Shown: positions 1-7,883 of the stretch, piece by piece
Position numbering within the stretch: position 1 is the stretch's first letter
Layout: each line of letters begins with the position of its first letter
Assembly (NCBI GenBank): GCA_964623085.1
Contig: CAZUTO010000034.1
Location: 1 to 15,966, forward strand
Length of the DNA: 15,966 nucleotides
Direction: 5' to 3'
Source: CAZUTO01 sp964623085
Lineage (GTDB): Bacteria; Pseudomonadota; Gammaproteobacteria; Pseudomonadales; GM7GCV1
Position numbers and translations under genes: made by a program
The notes under the pieces: generated by a model
Told to the model about the DNA's origin: nothing
Database searches by the model: none
The model's input: only the letters and a program-made list of their open reading frames with translations

Positions 1-50
1 GTTCCCACATTCACATGTGGCTTATTACGCTCAAACTTCTCTTTTGACAT
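1..50 (-). CDS. tuf: Elongation factor Tu, 5' end only (tufA position)
   Basis: The first 16 codons and part of a 17th of an EF-Tu gene run off the left edge. The readable start is MSKEKFERNKPHVNVG, the conserved N-terminus just before the first GTP-binding motif of EF-Tu, the GTPase that carries aminoacyl-tRNA to the ribosome. The ATG is preceded by GAGGA at 7 nt spacing. It lies 53 nt downstream of fusA on the same strand, the usual str-operon order fusA-tufA. I see no separate promoter or terminator in that spacer, so co-transcription with fusA is likely. This copy is distinct from the EF-Tu tail at the right end of the window, so the genome has at least two tuf genes. The rest of the gene lies outside the window. 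Confidence 0.95.
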   Translation of the reverse strand, partial: MSKEKFERNKPHVNVG

Positions 51-103
51 TGCAAAGTCCTCTTACTTAAATCGTTTTATAACAAGTTTAAATTTCAAAA
101 AAA

Positions 104-2215
104 TCAAACAGCCTGGCCTGTCGCTTTTGCGACGATTGTCTGGGATACCATCGACGGTGCCTCAGCATATCTTTCAAACTCCATGGTGTAGGTTGCCCTC
201 CCCTGTGTGGCCGACCGCAAATCTGTGGCGTAGCCAAACATCTCTGCCAAAGGTACTTCGGCATTGATCACTTTGCCGGTGGGGTTTTCATTCATACCAT
301 GAATAATTCCCCGACGACGATTCAGATCGCCTACGACATCCCCCATGTTCTCTTCCGGCGTCACAACTTCTACTTTCATCAATGGTTCAAGCAACACTGC
401 GCCACCATCGTCAGCCAGCTTCTTCGTTGCCATCGAGGCGGCAATTTTAAACGCCATTTCGTTAGAATCAACATCATGGAAGGAACCATCGTACAAAGTG
501 GCTTTTAAACCAAGCAAGGGATAGCCACCAAGCACACCGTTTTTCATCTGCTCAGAGATGCCTTTTTCAACGGCAGGAATATATTCACGTGGCACGATGC
601 CGCCGACAATTTCATTGACGAACTCGAGCCCTTCTGCATTTTCATCTTCGGCTGGCTCAAATTTGATCCAAACATGGCCGTACTGACCACGGCCACCAGA
701 CTGACGAACAAACTTACCTTCGATCTCACAGGTGTTCTTTATCTTCTCGCGATAGGCGACCTGCGGCTTACCGATATTGGCCTCAACGCTGAATTCGCGA
801 CGCATACGGTCAACGATAATATCGAGGTGCAGTTCGCCCATACCGGAGATAATCGTTTCGCCAGTCTCTTCATCCGTATTAACGCGAAAGGATGGATCTT
901 CTTGCGCCAGCTTACCTAGAGCCACACCCATCTTCTCTTGATCAGCTTGAGTGCGTGGCTCAACGGCAACAGAAATAACCGGCTCGGGAAACTCCATACG
1001 CTCTAGCGTGATTTTGCTGTCCTCGGCACAGAGCGTATCGCCTGTGGTGACATCTTTGAGACCGATACCCGCAGCAATGTCGCCAGCGAGTACTTCTTTG
1101 ATCTCTTCACGATTATTGGAGTGCATTTGCACCATGCGGCCGACGCGTTCTTTCTTGCCCTTCACCGGGTTGTAAATTGTATCGCCGGATTTAAGTGTTC
1201 CAGAATAGACACGAAAGAAGGTCAGTGTTCCAACAAACGGATCGGTCGCAATCTTGAAAGCCAACGCTGAAAATGGCGCTGCGTCATCTGCTTCGCGCGC
1301 TTCTATGCCGCCTTCCCAGGTTTCACCCTCAATGGCTTTTACTTCTGTTGGCGCCGGAAGGAATTCAACTACTCCATCAAGAACCGCCTGTACACCTTTG
1401 TTTTTAAAGGCAGAACCAGAAAACACTGGGACGATTTCATTGGCCAATGTGCGCTTTCGAATACCGGCTTTGATAGCTTCTTCACTGAGTGCTTCGCCTT
1501 CGAGATACTTCTCCATAATGCTATCGTCAGCTTCTGCCGCTGCTTCAATCAGAAACTCACGCATTGACTCACATTCGGCCTGCATATCTTCAGGGATATC
1601 GCCGTACTCAAAGGTAGCGCCTTTATCTTGCTCATTCCAAAGAATGGCTTTCATTTTGATAAGGTCGACCACGCCTTTGAAATCTTCTTCTGCGCCAATT
1701 GCCATTTGCAACGGCACCGGGTTTGCACCCAAACGCTCTTTGAGCTGATCCACCACCATGTTGAAATCAGCACCGGCACGATCCATCTTGTTGACAAACA
1801 CCATGCGTGGGACTTCGTATTTGTTCGCTTGTCGCCATACGGTTTCAGTTTGAGGTTGCACACCGGATGAACCACAAAGCACAACGACAGCGCCGTCTAG
1901 TACACGCAGGGAGCGCTCTACCTCAATGGTGAAGTCAACGTGCCCTGGGGTATCGATAATATTGATACGGTGTTGATCGAACTGCTGCTGCATACCCGAC
2001 CAGAAACAGGTGGTAGCCGCAGACGTGATCGTGATGCCTCGCTCTTGCTCTTGCTCCATCCAATCCATGGTGGCGGCACCGTCATGCACCTCACCAATTT
2101 TATGCGAAATACCTGTATAGAAAAGAACACGTTCGGTGGTCGTAGTTTTACCCGCGTCTACGTGCGCAACGATCCCTATGTTCCGATATCTATCGATAGG
2201 TGTTTTACGCGCCAC
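104..2215 (-). CDS. fusA: Elongation factor G (EF-G)
   Basis: EF-G is the GTPase that drives translocation on the ribosome and, with RRF, helps recycle it. The protein has 703 residues, close to the E. coli length. G-domain motifs are visible: AHVDAGKT at 17-24 (P-loop), RGITI at 59-63 (switch I), DTPGH at 88-92 (switch II), NKMD at 142-145, and a later GSAF (G5). Domains II-V follow without a break and end in KATGQAV. The start is GTG at 2213-2215, preceded by GAGGA at 9 nt spacing. No in-frame ATG offers a better start, and the N-terminus ARKTPIDRYRNIG matches the family. rpsG lies 116 nt upstream and tuf 53 nt downstream, as in the str operon. A terminator-like hairpin upstream (2269-2306) may lower its transcription from rpsG. 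Confidence 0.98.
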   Translation of the reverse strand: MARKTPIDRYRNIGIVAHVDAGKTTTTERVLFYTGISHKIGEVHDGAATMDWMEQEQERGITITSAATTCFWSGMQQQFDQHRINIIDTPGHVDFTIEVERSLRVLDGAVVVLCGSSGVQPQTETVWRQANKYEVPRMVFVNKMDRAGADFNMVVDQLKERLGANPVPLQMAIGAEEDFKGVVDLIKMKAILWNEQDKGATFEYGDIPEDMQAECESMREFLIEAAAEADDSIMEKYLEGEALSEEAIKAGIRKRTLANEIVPVFSGSAFKNKGVQAVLDGVVEFLPAPTEVKAIEGETWEGGIEAREADDAAPFSALAFKIATDPFVGTLTFFRVYSGTLKSGDTIYNPVKGKKERVGRMVQMHSNNREEIKEVLAGDIAAGIGLKDVTTGDTLCAEDSKITLERMEFPEPVISVAVEPRTQADQEKMGVALGKLAQEDPSFRVNTDEETGETIISGMGELHLDIIVDRMRREFSVEANIGKPQVAYREKIKNTCEIEGKFVRQSGGRGQYGHVWIKFEPAEDENAEGLEFVNEIVGGIVPREYIPAVEKGISEQMKNGVLGGYPLLGLKATLYDGSFHDVDSNEMAFKIAASMATKKLADDGGAVLLEPLMKVEVVTPEENMGDVVGDLNRRRGIIHGMNENPTGKVINAEVPLAEMFGYATDLRSATQGRATYTMEFERYAEAPSMVSQTIVAKATGQAV

Positions 2216-2268
2216 TCTTTGTATTCCTCATTTATTTAACGGATTTCAATATGAATTCTTTGGATTCC

Positions 2269-2306
2269 AAAAACGGCAAAAGGCAGCTATAGAAGCCGCC
2301 TTTTGC
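2269..2306 (-). terminator. Intrinsic terminator-like hairpin between rpsG and fusA
   Basis: On the minus strand a 12-bp stem (2295-2306 pairing with 2276-2287, one G-U pair) encloses a 7-nt loop, and two bases later there is a run of five T (2269-2273). This has the form of a rho-independent terminator or attenuator facing the direction of transcription. It sits 26 nt after the rpsG stop. Because fusA and tuf must still be expressed, it probably reduces read-through or stabilises the 3' end of an rpsL-rpsG mRNA rather than ending transcription fully. I found no convincing sigma-70 promoter between it and fusA. Confidence 0.7.
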
Positions 2307-2331
2307 ACACTGACCAAATGCTGCCAGTCGC

Positions 2332-2802
2332 TTAGAACCTGAAGTGCGAAAACGCCTTGTTGGCTTCTGCCATACGATGGACATCTTCTCTTTTCTTTAC
2401 CGCATTACCGCGGCCTTCTGCTGCGTCCGCAATTTCACCAGCGAGACGCTGAGCCATCGACTTCTCGCTACGATTTCGCGAGAACTCTACTAACCAACGC
2501 ATGGCCAGTGCCAAACGTCGTGATGGACGAACTTCAACAGGCACCTGATAGGTTGCACCACCAACACGACGTGATTTTACTTCCACGTGTGGCGCGATGT
2601 TTTCCAACGCTGCATCAAATGCTTCAATAGGATCTTTGCTAGTGCGCTCTTGAACGAGATCAAGGGCACCGTAGACGATTTTTTCGGCAACAGATTTCTT
2701 ACCGCTCACCATTAGGTGATTCATAAACTTCGCCAATGTGATGTTGCCAAATTTTGGATCTGGCAGAATTTCGCGCTTGGCGGCAACTCTTCTTCTAGGC
2801 AT
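2332..2802 (-). CDS. rpsG: 30S ribosomal protein S7
   Basis: S7 is a primary 16S rRNA binding protein that organises the head of the 30S subunit near the exit-site tRNA. The product has 156 residues, the common bacterial length (E. coli K-12 carries a longer form). The N-terminus MPRRRVAAKREILPDPKFG and the segment PVEVRPSRRLALAMRWLV are diagnostic. ATG at 2800-2802 is preceded by GAAGGAA. rpsL lies 115 nt upstream. In E. coli S7 represses its own translation by binding the rpsL-rpsG spacer, and the spacer here is similarly long and structured. A terminator-like hairpin follows the stop codon before fusA. Nothing in the protein looks abnormal. Confidence 0.98.
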   Translation of the reverse strand: MPRRRVAAKREILPDPKFGNITLAKFMNHLMVSGKKSVAEKIVYGALDLVQERTSKDPIEAFDAALENIAPHVEVKSRRVGGATYQVPVEVRPSRRLALAMRWLVEFSRNRSEKSMAQRLAGEIADAAEGRGNAVKKREDVHRMAEANKAFSHFRF

Positions 2803-2917
2803 TTCATTTCCTTCTTCAGGTTATATCCAGGACGTAAACATTAGCGCCTGGCCTTACTTTGTTCTTTGACTTCGATTGCTGGTTTAAAACCAGCCCTAAC
2901 TCCAGTTATAAAATAAC
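2803..2917 (-). promoter_or_regulatory. rpsL-rpsG spacer, candidate S7 autoregulatory site
   Basis: The 115-nt intercistronic region holds a perfect 7-bp hairpin with a 3-nt loop (2878-2894, GCTGGTT/AACCAGC). Nearer the rpsG start is a looser pairing of CCAGG with CCTGG. In E. coli the equivalent roughly 100-nt spacer binds S7 and couples rpsL and rpsG translation. The assignment here rests on position, length and the presence of structure. I could not match the E. coli S7-binding elements base by base. Confidence 0.4.
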
Positions 2918-3292
2918 TTAAGACTTAGGACGCTTAGCACCGTACTTGGAGCGACCTTGTCTGCGGTCACTTACTCCAGAACAGTCAAGTGCTCCACGCA
3001 CTGTGTGGTAACGAACACCCGGCAGGTCTTTTACACGACCACCGCGAATCAATACAACACTGTGCTCTTGCAAGTTATGGCCTTCACCACCGATGTACGA
3101 AGAAACTTCGTAGCCGTTAGTTAGGCGTACCCGACACACTTTTCGAAGCGCTGAGTTAGGCTTCTTTGGTGTGGTTGTATATACACGGGTACATACTCCA
3201 CGACGCTGCGGGCATGCCTGCAGTGCGGGAACATCACTCTTGGATGCTTTGCGTTTTCGAGGCTTACGAACCAATTGGTTAATAGTAGCCAT
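2918..3292 (-). CDS. rpsL: 30S ribosomal protein S12
   Basis: S12 sits at the decoding centre and controls translational accuracy. The product has 124 residues, the usual length. TTTPKKPNSAL at 39-49 and RGGRVKDLPG at 83-92 are the two loops that contact the A site. Lys43, Lys88 and Pro91, the positions changed in streptomycin-resistant mutants, all have the wild-type residue, as does Asp89, which is beta-methylthiolated in E. coli. ATG at 3290-3292 follows TGGAG at 6 nt. It is the first gene of the str operon; a near-consensus promoter lies about 135 nt upstream, followed by a structured leader. rpoC ends 234 nt upstream on the same strand, so read-through from the rpo operon is also possible. 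Confidence 0.98.
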   Translation of the reverse strand: MATINQLVRKPRKRKASKSDVPALQACPQRRGVCTRVYTTTPKKPNSALRKVCRVRLTNGYEVSSYIGGEGHNLQEHSVVLIRGGRVKDLPGVRYHTVRGALDCSGVSDRRQGRSKYGAKRPKS

Positions 3293-3424
3293 TCATACTC
3301 CAGTTAATAAAAATCACCGGTTAAAGGGTGATCGGTTCAGCACATTCGAAATTACCTAATGTGCTGTTGGCAGACTCTGCAATATTAAGCTTCAATATTG
3401 GCAAGGACTGCCGTTTTTTAGCGA
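3293..3424 (-). promoter_or_regulatory. rpsL 5' leader with three hairpins
   Basis: Between the predicted transcription start and rpsL three inverted repeats occur. The first (3380-3400) is CAATATT/AATATTG with a 7-nt loop, which can be extended by an outer GGCAG/CTGCC pairing. The second (3339-3365) is AGCACATT/AATGTGCT with an 11-nt loop. The third (3313-3332) is ATCACC/GGTGAT and is followed directly by TTTTATT before the rpsL ribosome binding site. The third resembles a weak intrinsic terminator and could attenuate. Function is inferred from structure only. Confidence 0.4.
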
Positions 3425-3459
3425 GCGCGCATTCTAAAGACGCAGGGTGGACGCGTCAA
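3424..3459 (-). promoter_or_regulatory. sigma-70 promoter of the str operon (rpsL)
   Basis: On the minus strand TTGACG (3454-3459) and TAGAAT (3431-3436) are separated by exactly 17 bp; each box matches the consensus at 5 of 6 positions. The -10 box is followed by a GC-only stretch, GCGCGC, a discriminator typical of stringently controlled ribosomal promoters that respond to ppGpp and DksA. Transcription would begin near 3423-3424, leaving a leader of about 130 nt before rpsL. Confidence 0.8.
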
Positions 3460-3471
3460 GCGATCACCCCT

Positions 3472-3537
3472 CTGTTTTCTTGCGTAAAAACAGTGTCTTA
3501 AATACTACTCACACACACCCGAGGCATTAATCCTCGG
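3472..3537 (-). other. Hairpins at the rpoC 3' end
   Basis: Two inverted repeats lie at and just after the rpoC stop on the minus strand. CCGAGG/CCTCGG (3519-3537, 7-nt loop) spans the stop codon, and CTGTTTT/AAAACAG (3472-3493, 8-nt loop) follows. Neither has a T-run after it, so neither is a convincing rho-independent terminator. They may protect the mRNA 3' end, or rpoC may read through into rpsL. A short GT run (3511-3518) lies between them. Confidence 0.35.
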
Positions 3538-6500
3538 AAGAATCTTCCTTCGGTGCTTCCGGTGCATCAACTTCAGTCACACCGAGATCAATCTCGACTT
3601 CAGTCACACCTTCTTCACCTTCGCCAGCCTCATCAGTCAGTGCCTCTGCCAGCTGTGCTTCTACTTCCACACCTGATAGATCCCACTCTTCGCGTTGCTT
3701 GTGACGTTGCTCGTGGTATGCCAATCCAGTACCAGCTGGAATCAGACGACCAACAACAACGTTCTCTTTCAAGCCACGCAAGTTGTCTTTCTTCCCGGTG
3801 ACTGCCGCTTCCGTAAGAACACGAGTGGTCTCTTGGAAAGATGCTGCAGAGAGGAAAGACTCCGTGGCGAGAGAAGACTTGGTAATACCAAGCAATACAC
3901 GCTCAAAACGAGGCAATATGGCATCTTCTTTTTCTAGACGCTCTAGTTCCGCCATCATAGTGGTGTGCTCAATTTGCTCACCTTTCACGTAAGAAGAGCC
4001 ACCCATGTCGGTGATTTCAACTTTACGCAGCATCTGACGCACGATTGTCTCAATGTGCTTATCGTTAATACCCACACCCTGAAGTCGGTAAACTTCTTGG
4101 ATTTCATTAACGATGTAGCGAGCCAATTCCTCAACACCTTTGAGGCGAAGAATATCGTGCGGGCTAGGCGGTCCATCACAGATCACCTCACCTTTCTCGA
4201 CTTGCTCACCTTCAAAGACCATGATCTGACGCCACTTAGGAATCAAGATTTCCCAGTGATCAGAACCGTCTTCCAATACTTGACCCGTTGGCGGGAAGAT
4301 TTGCAGACGACGCTTACCTTTGGTTTCTTTACCGAAGGCGATGGTTCCTGAGATTTCGGCCAGGATACTGTGATCTTTTGGCTTACGCGCTTCAAACAGA
4401 TCCGCAACCCGTGGCAAACCACCAGTAATGTCACGTGTTTTCGAACCCTCTTGAGGAATACGCGCGATAACCGAACCAGAATCTAGCTTCTCGCCATCTT
4501 TAAGCTGCAACAATGCACCCGCTGGAAGCAGATAGTGCGCCGGAACCTTACTGTTTGGAATCAACAGCTCTTTGCCTTTTCCATCAACCAAGGTCACGGC
4601 TGGGCGTAATTCTTTACCGGCTGCTGAACGCTCATTTGGATCAATAACCGACAAACTTGCCAAACCAGTCAGCTCATCTGTTTGCGTCCGGACTGATAGT
4701 CCCTCTTCCATTCCAGAGAACTGAACCTTACCAGCCACCTCCGTGATGATTGGGTGAGTGTGCGGATCCCAGTTGGCCACTACCGCGCCACCTTCAACCT
4801 CTGCACCATGCTTCACCTTCACAACGGCACCGTAAGGCAACTTATAACGCTCGCGCTCACGACCAGTTTCTATCTCTGCAACAACAAGCTCACCGGAGCG
4901 AGACGTGGTTACAAGACTGCCGTCTTTACGTTCAACGACTTTTACATTTACAAGGCGTACCGTACCGGCCTGCTTAACCTGAATGCTGTCCGCAGCCGAT
5001 GCTCTACTTGCCGCACCACCAATGTGGAACGTACGCATAGTGAGCTGTGTACCCGGCTCACCAATAGACTGTGCAGCGATAACACCGACAGATTCGCCTT
5101 TGTTGATTTTGTGACCACGAGCCAAATCACGACCATAACAATCAGCACAAATACCGAATGTGGCACGGCAAGTGATCGGCGAGCGAACCAAGACTTCATC
5201 AATCGCATGCGCTTCGATCGTTTCGATCAGCTTCTCGTCGATCATGGTGCCTGCTGGAACGATTACTTCATCGTTTTGCTCGATGTCTTTCGCAACGACA
5301 CGACCGAGGATCCGATCTCCCAAAGATTCGATGATGTCACCACCCTCGATAACAGGAGTCATCGTCAGACCTTCTTCTGTTCCGCAATCCTGTTCAGTAA
5401 TCACCACATCCTGAGCAACATCCACGAGACGGCGCGTGAGGTAACCTGAGTTCGCTGTTTTCAATGCGGTATCAGCCAAACCTTTACGTGCACCGTGAGT
5501 AGAGATGAAGTACTGAAGTACGTTCAATCCTTCACGGAAGTTTGCAGTAATGGGCGTTTCGATGATCGAGCCATCTGGACGAGCCATCAGACCACGCATA
5601 CCCGCCAGCTGACGAATCTGTGCGGGGGAACCCCGAGCGCCAGAATCTGCCATCATAAATACGGAGTTGAACGAGTCTTGCTCTTCCTCCTCATCTTTCG
5701 CGTTAGTTACTTTCTCAGTGCTGATACCCGTCATCATCGACTTGGCGACCACATCGTTCGCGCGCGACCAGATATCGATAACTTTGTTGTATTTCTCACC
5801 CTGAGTCACAAGACCAGATGAAAACTGATCTTCGATTTCTTTCACTTCAGCGTCAGCTTTGGCAATAATTTCGTCTTTATCATCGGGAATAACGAAATCA
5901 TTCACACCAATAGATGCACCAGAACGCGTGCTGTATTCGAAACCGGTGTACATCAGCTTATCTGCGAAGATAACTGTCGCTTTCAAACCAACGGTTCGAT
6001 AACAAACATCAATCAAACGCGAGATAGCTTTCTTAACCAATGGTTGGTTAACCAGATCAAACGCCATACCGTCGGGAAGTATTTCCCAAATCAATACACG
6101 CCCAACGGTGGTATCAACGATCATTGTTGTCTCTGTGGAAGAGCCATCTTCTGATTTAACTGTCTGCGTCACACGGCACTTGATGCGCGCGTGTAGTTCG
6201 ACCTTGCGCGAATTGTAGGCGCGAGACACTTCGTCCGAATCGGCGAAACGCATACCCTCACCTTTGGCATTGATCTTTTCTCGAGTCATATAGTACAGAC
6301 CAAGAACAACGTCTTGCGACGGCACGATAATCGGATCGCCATTCGCCGGAGAGAGGATGTTGTTCGTCGACATCATCAATGCACGTGATTCCAACTGAGC
6401 TTCAATCGTCAGCGGCACGTGGACAGCCATTTGGTCACCATCGAAGTCAGCGTTATATGCTGAACAAACGAGTGGGTGAAGCTGAATAGCCTTACCTTCA

Positions 6501-7825
6501 ATCAGTACAGGCTCAAATGCCTGAATGCCCAATCTGTGCAATGTGGGTGCACGGTTTAGAAGCACAGGGTGTTCACGGATCACTTCATCCAAGATATCCC
6601 AAACGACTGATTCTTCGCGCTCAACCATTTTCTTGGCAGCTTTGATTGTCGTCGCCATGCCACGCAACTCAAGCTTGCTGAAGATAAACGGCTTAAATAA
6701 TTCCAATGCCATTTTCTTCGGCAGACCACATTGATGCAGACGCAGTGTAGGACCACAGACAATCACGGAACGACCAGAATAATCTACACGCTTACCGAGC
6801 AGGTTCTGACGGAAACGCCCTTGCTTACCTTTGATCATGTCAGCAAGCGATTTCAGTGGACGCTTGTTCGAGCCAGTGATGGCTCGGCCACGTCGACCGT
6901 TATCTAATAACGCATCAACAGATTCCTGAAGCATACGTTTTTCATTTCGAACGATGATGTCCGGCGCGCTTAGCTCAAGAAGGCGCTTAAGGCGGTTATT
7001 CCGGTTAATTACACGACGATATAGATCATTCAAATCAGAGGTCGCGAATCGTCCACCATCAAGTGGCACCAACGGACGAAGATCTGGCGGAAGAATCGGA
7101 AGTACTTTCATCACCATCCACTCAGGGTTATTACCTGAACCGTGGAAGGCTTCCAGCAGTTTTACACGCTTAGAAAGCTTCTTGATTTTCGTTTCTGAAT
7201 TCGTCGCAGGGATTTCTTCACGCAAACGAGTGATCTCTGACTCAAGATCGATATCAGCCAACAATGCTTGAACCGCTTGCGCACCCATAAGGGCTTCAAA
7301 CTCGTCGCCATACTGTTCCATGGCTTCGAAATACTGTTCGTCATTGAGAAGCTGACCACGCTCTAGATCAGTCATACCTGGCTCAGTCACCACGTATGAC
7401 TCAAAGTATAGAACACGCTCGATTTCACGCAGGGTCATATCCAGCATCAGACCAATGCGCGATGGCAGTGATTTCAGGAACCAGATGTGTGCACATGGTG
7501 TGGCAAGCTCGATGTGGCCCATACGCTCACGGCGAACTTTGGACACAGTTACTTCTACACCACACTTCTCGCAGACAATACCGCGGTGCTTCATACGACG
7601 GTATTTACCACAGAGACATTCGTAGTCTTTTACTGGGCCAAAAATCTTGGCACAGAAAAGTCCGTCGCGCTCTGGTTTGAACGTACGGTAGTTAATGGTC
7701 TCCGGCTTCTTTACTTCTCCGAACGACCAGGAGCGGATCATCTCTGGGGATGCCAAACTAATGCGTATGGCATCGAACTCGTCCACTTCGGACTGAGATT
7801 TGAGCATTTTAAGTAGGTCTTTCAA
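3527..7825 (-). CDS. rpoC: DNA-directed RNA polymerase subunit beta'
   Basis: Beta' forms the clamp and, with beta, the catalytic centre of RNA polymerase. It has 1432 residues, against about 1400 in Pseudomonas and E. coli. Visible are the N-terminal zinc site Cys70, 72, 85 and 88; the magnesium-binding NADFDGDQMAVH at 458-469 (Asp460, 462, 464); the second zinc site Cys814, 886, 893 and 896; and a trigger loop around 920-940 (QLTMRTFHIGG). The conserved C-terminal GRLIPAGTG is followed by an acidic tail of about 60 residues, longer than usual and carrying two GVTEV motifs. The start is TTG at 7823-7825, 7 nt after GGAGG. The first in-frame ATG, at codon 7, would remove the conserved KDLLK, so TTG is preferred. 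It follows rpoB after 58 nt. Confidence 0.98.
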   Translation of the reverse strand: MKDLLKMLKSQSEVDEFDAIRISLASPEMIRSWSFGEVKKPETINYRTFKPERDGLFCAKIFGPVKDYECLCGKYRRMKHRGIVCEKCGVEVTVSKVRRERMGHIELATPCAHIWFLKSLPSRIGLMLDMTLREIERVLYFESYVVTEPGMTDLERGQLLNDEQYFEAMEQYGDEFEALMGAQAVQALLADIDLESEITRLREEIPATNSETKIKKLSKRVKLLEAFHGSGNNPEWMVMKVLPILPPDLRPLVPLDGGRFATSDLNDLYRRVINRNNRLKRLLELSAPDIIVRNEKRMLQESVDALLDNGRRGRAITGSNKRPLKSLADMIKGKQGRFRQNLLGKRVDYSGRSVIVCGPTLRLHQCGLPKKMALELFKPFIFSKLELRGMATTIKAAKKMVEREESVVWDILDEVIREHPVLLNRAPTLHRLGIQAFEPVLIEGKAIQLHPLVCSAYNADFDGDQMAVHVPLTIEAQLESRALMMSTNNILSPANGDPIIVPSQDVVLGLYYMTREKINAKGEGMRFADSDEVSRAYNSRKVELHARIKCRVTQTVKSEDGSSTETTMIVDTTVGRVLIWEILPDGMAFDLVNQPLVKKAISRLIDVCYRTVGLKATVIFADKLMYTGFEYSTRSGASIGVNDFVIPDDKDEIIAKADAEVKEIEDQFSSGLVTQGEKYNKVIDIWSRANDVVAKSMMTGISTEKVTNAKDEEEEQDSFNSVFMMADSGARGSPAQIRQLAGMRGLMARPDGSIIETPITANFREGLNVLQYFISTHGARKGLADTALKTANSGYLTRRLVDVAQDVVITEQDCGTEEGLTMTPVIEGGDIIESLGDRILGRVVAKDIEQNDEVIVPAGTMIDEKLIETIEAHAIDEVLVRSPITCRATFGICADCYGRDLARGHKINKGESVGVIAAQSIGEPGTQLTMRTFHIGGAASRASAADSIQVKQAGTVRLVNVKVVERKDGSLVTTSRSGELVVAEIETGRERERYKLPYGAVVKVKHGAEVEGGAVVANWDPHTHPIITEVAGKVQFSGMEEGLSVRTQTDELTGLASLSVIDPNERSAAGKELRPAVTLVDGKGKELLIPNSKVPAHYLLPAGALLQLKDGEKLDSGSVIARIPQEGSKTRDITGGLPRVADLFEARKPKDHSILAEISGTIAFGKETKGKRRLQIFPPTGQVLEDGSDHWEILIPKWRQIMVFEGEQVEKGEVICDGPPSPHDILRLKGVEELARYIVNEIQEVYRLQGVGINDKHIETIVRQMLRKVEITDMGGSSYVKGEQIEHTTMMAELERLEKEDAILPRFERVLLGITKSSLATESFLSAASFQETTRVLTEAAVTGKKDNLRGLKENVVVGRLIPAGTGLAYHEQRHKQREEWDLSGVEVEAQLAEALTDEAGEGEEGVTEVEIDLGVTEVDAPEAPKEDSSED

Positions 7826-7883
7826 GGCCCTTCCTCCAAATTCTTTAGGTTACGAATACAGGTTTACAGTTGTCGTAACCCGG

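Noticed and set aside
1254..1748. 164-codon open frame on the plus strand
   Set aside because: Antisense to fusA, low-complexity Ser/Ala-rich translation typical of a mirrored coding frame.
2204..2230. Short out-of-frame ATG reading frame (about 8 codons) overlapping the fusA start
   Set aside because: Its ATG overlaps the fusA Shine-Dalgarno and has no ribosome binding site of its own; probably coincidental.
3017..3166. Possible streptomycin-resistance changes in S12
   Set aside because: Lys43, Lys88 and Pro91 are wild type.
3511..3518. GT dinucleotide run after rpoC
   Set aside because: Only about four units; too short to be a meaningful microsatellite.
4754..5449. 231-codon open frame on the plus strand
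   Set aside because: It lies entirely antisense to conserved rpoC, has no recognisable product and no good ribosome binding site; a shadow frame of a highly biased gene.
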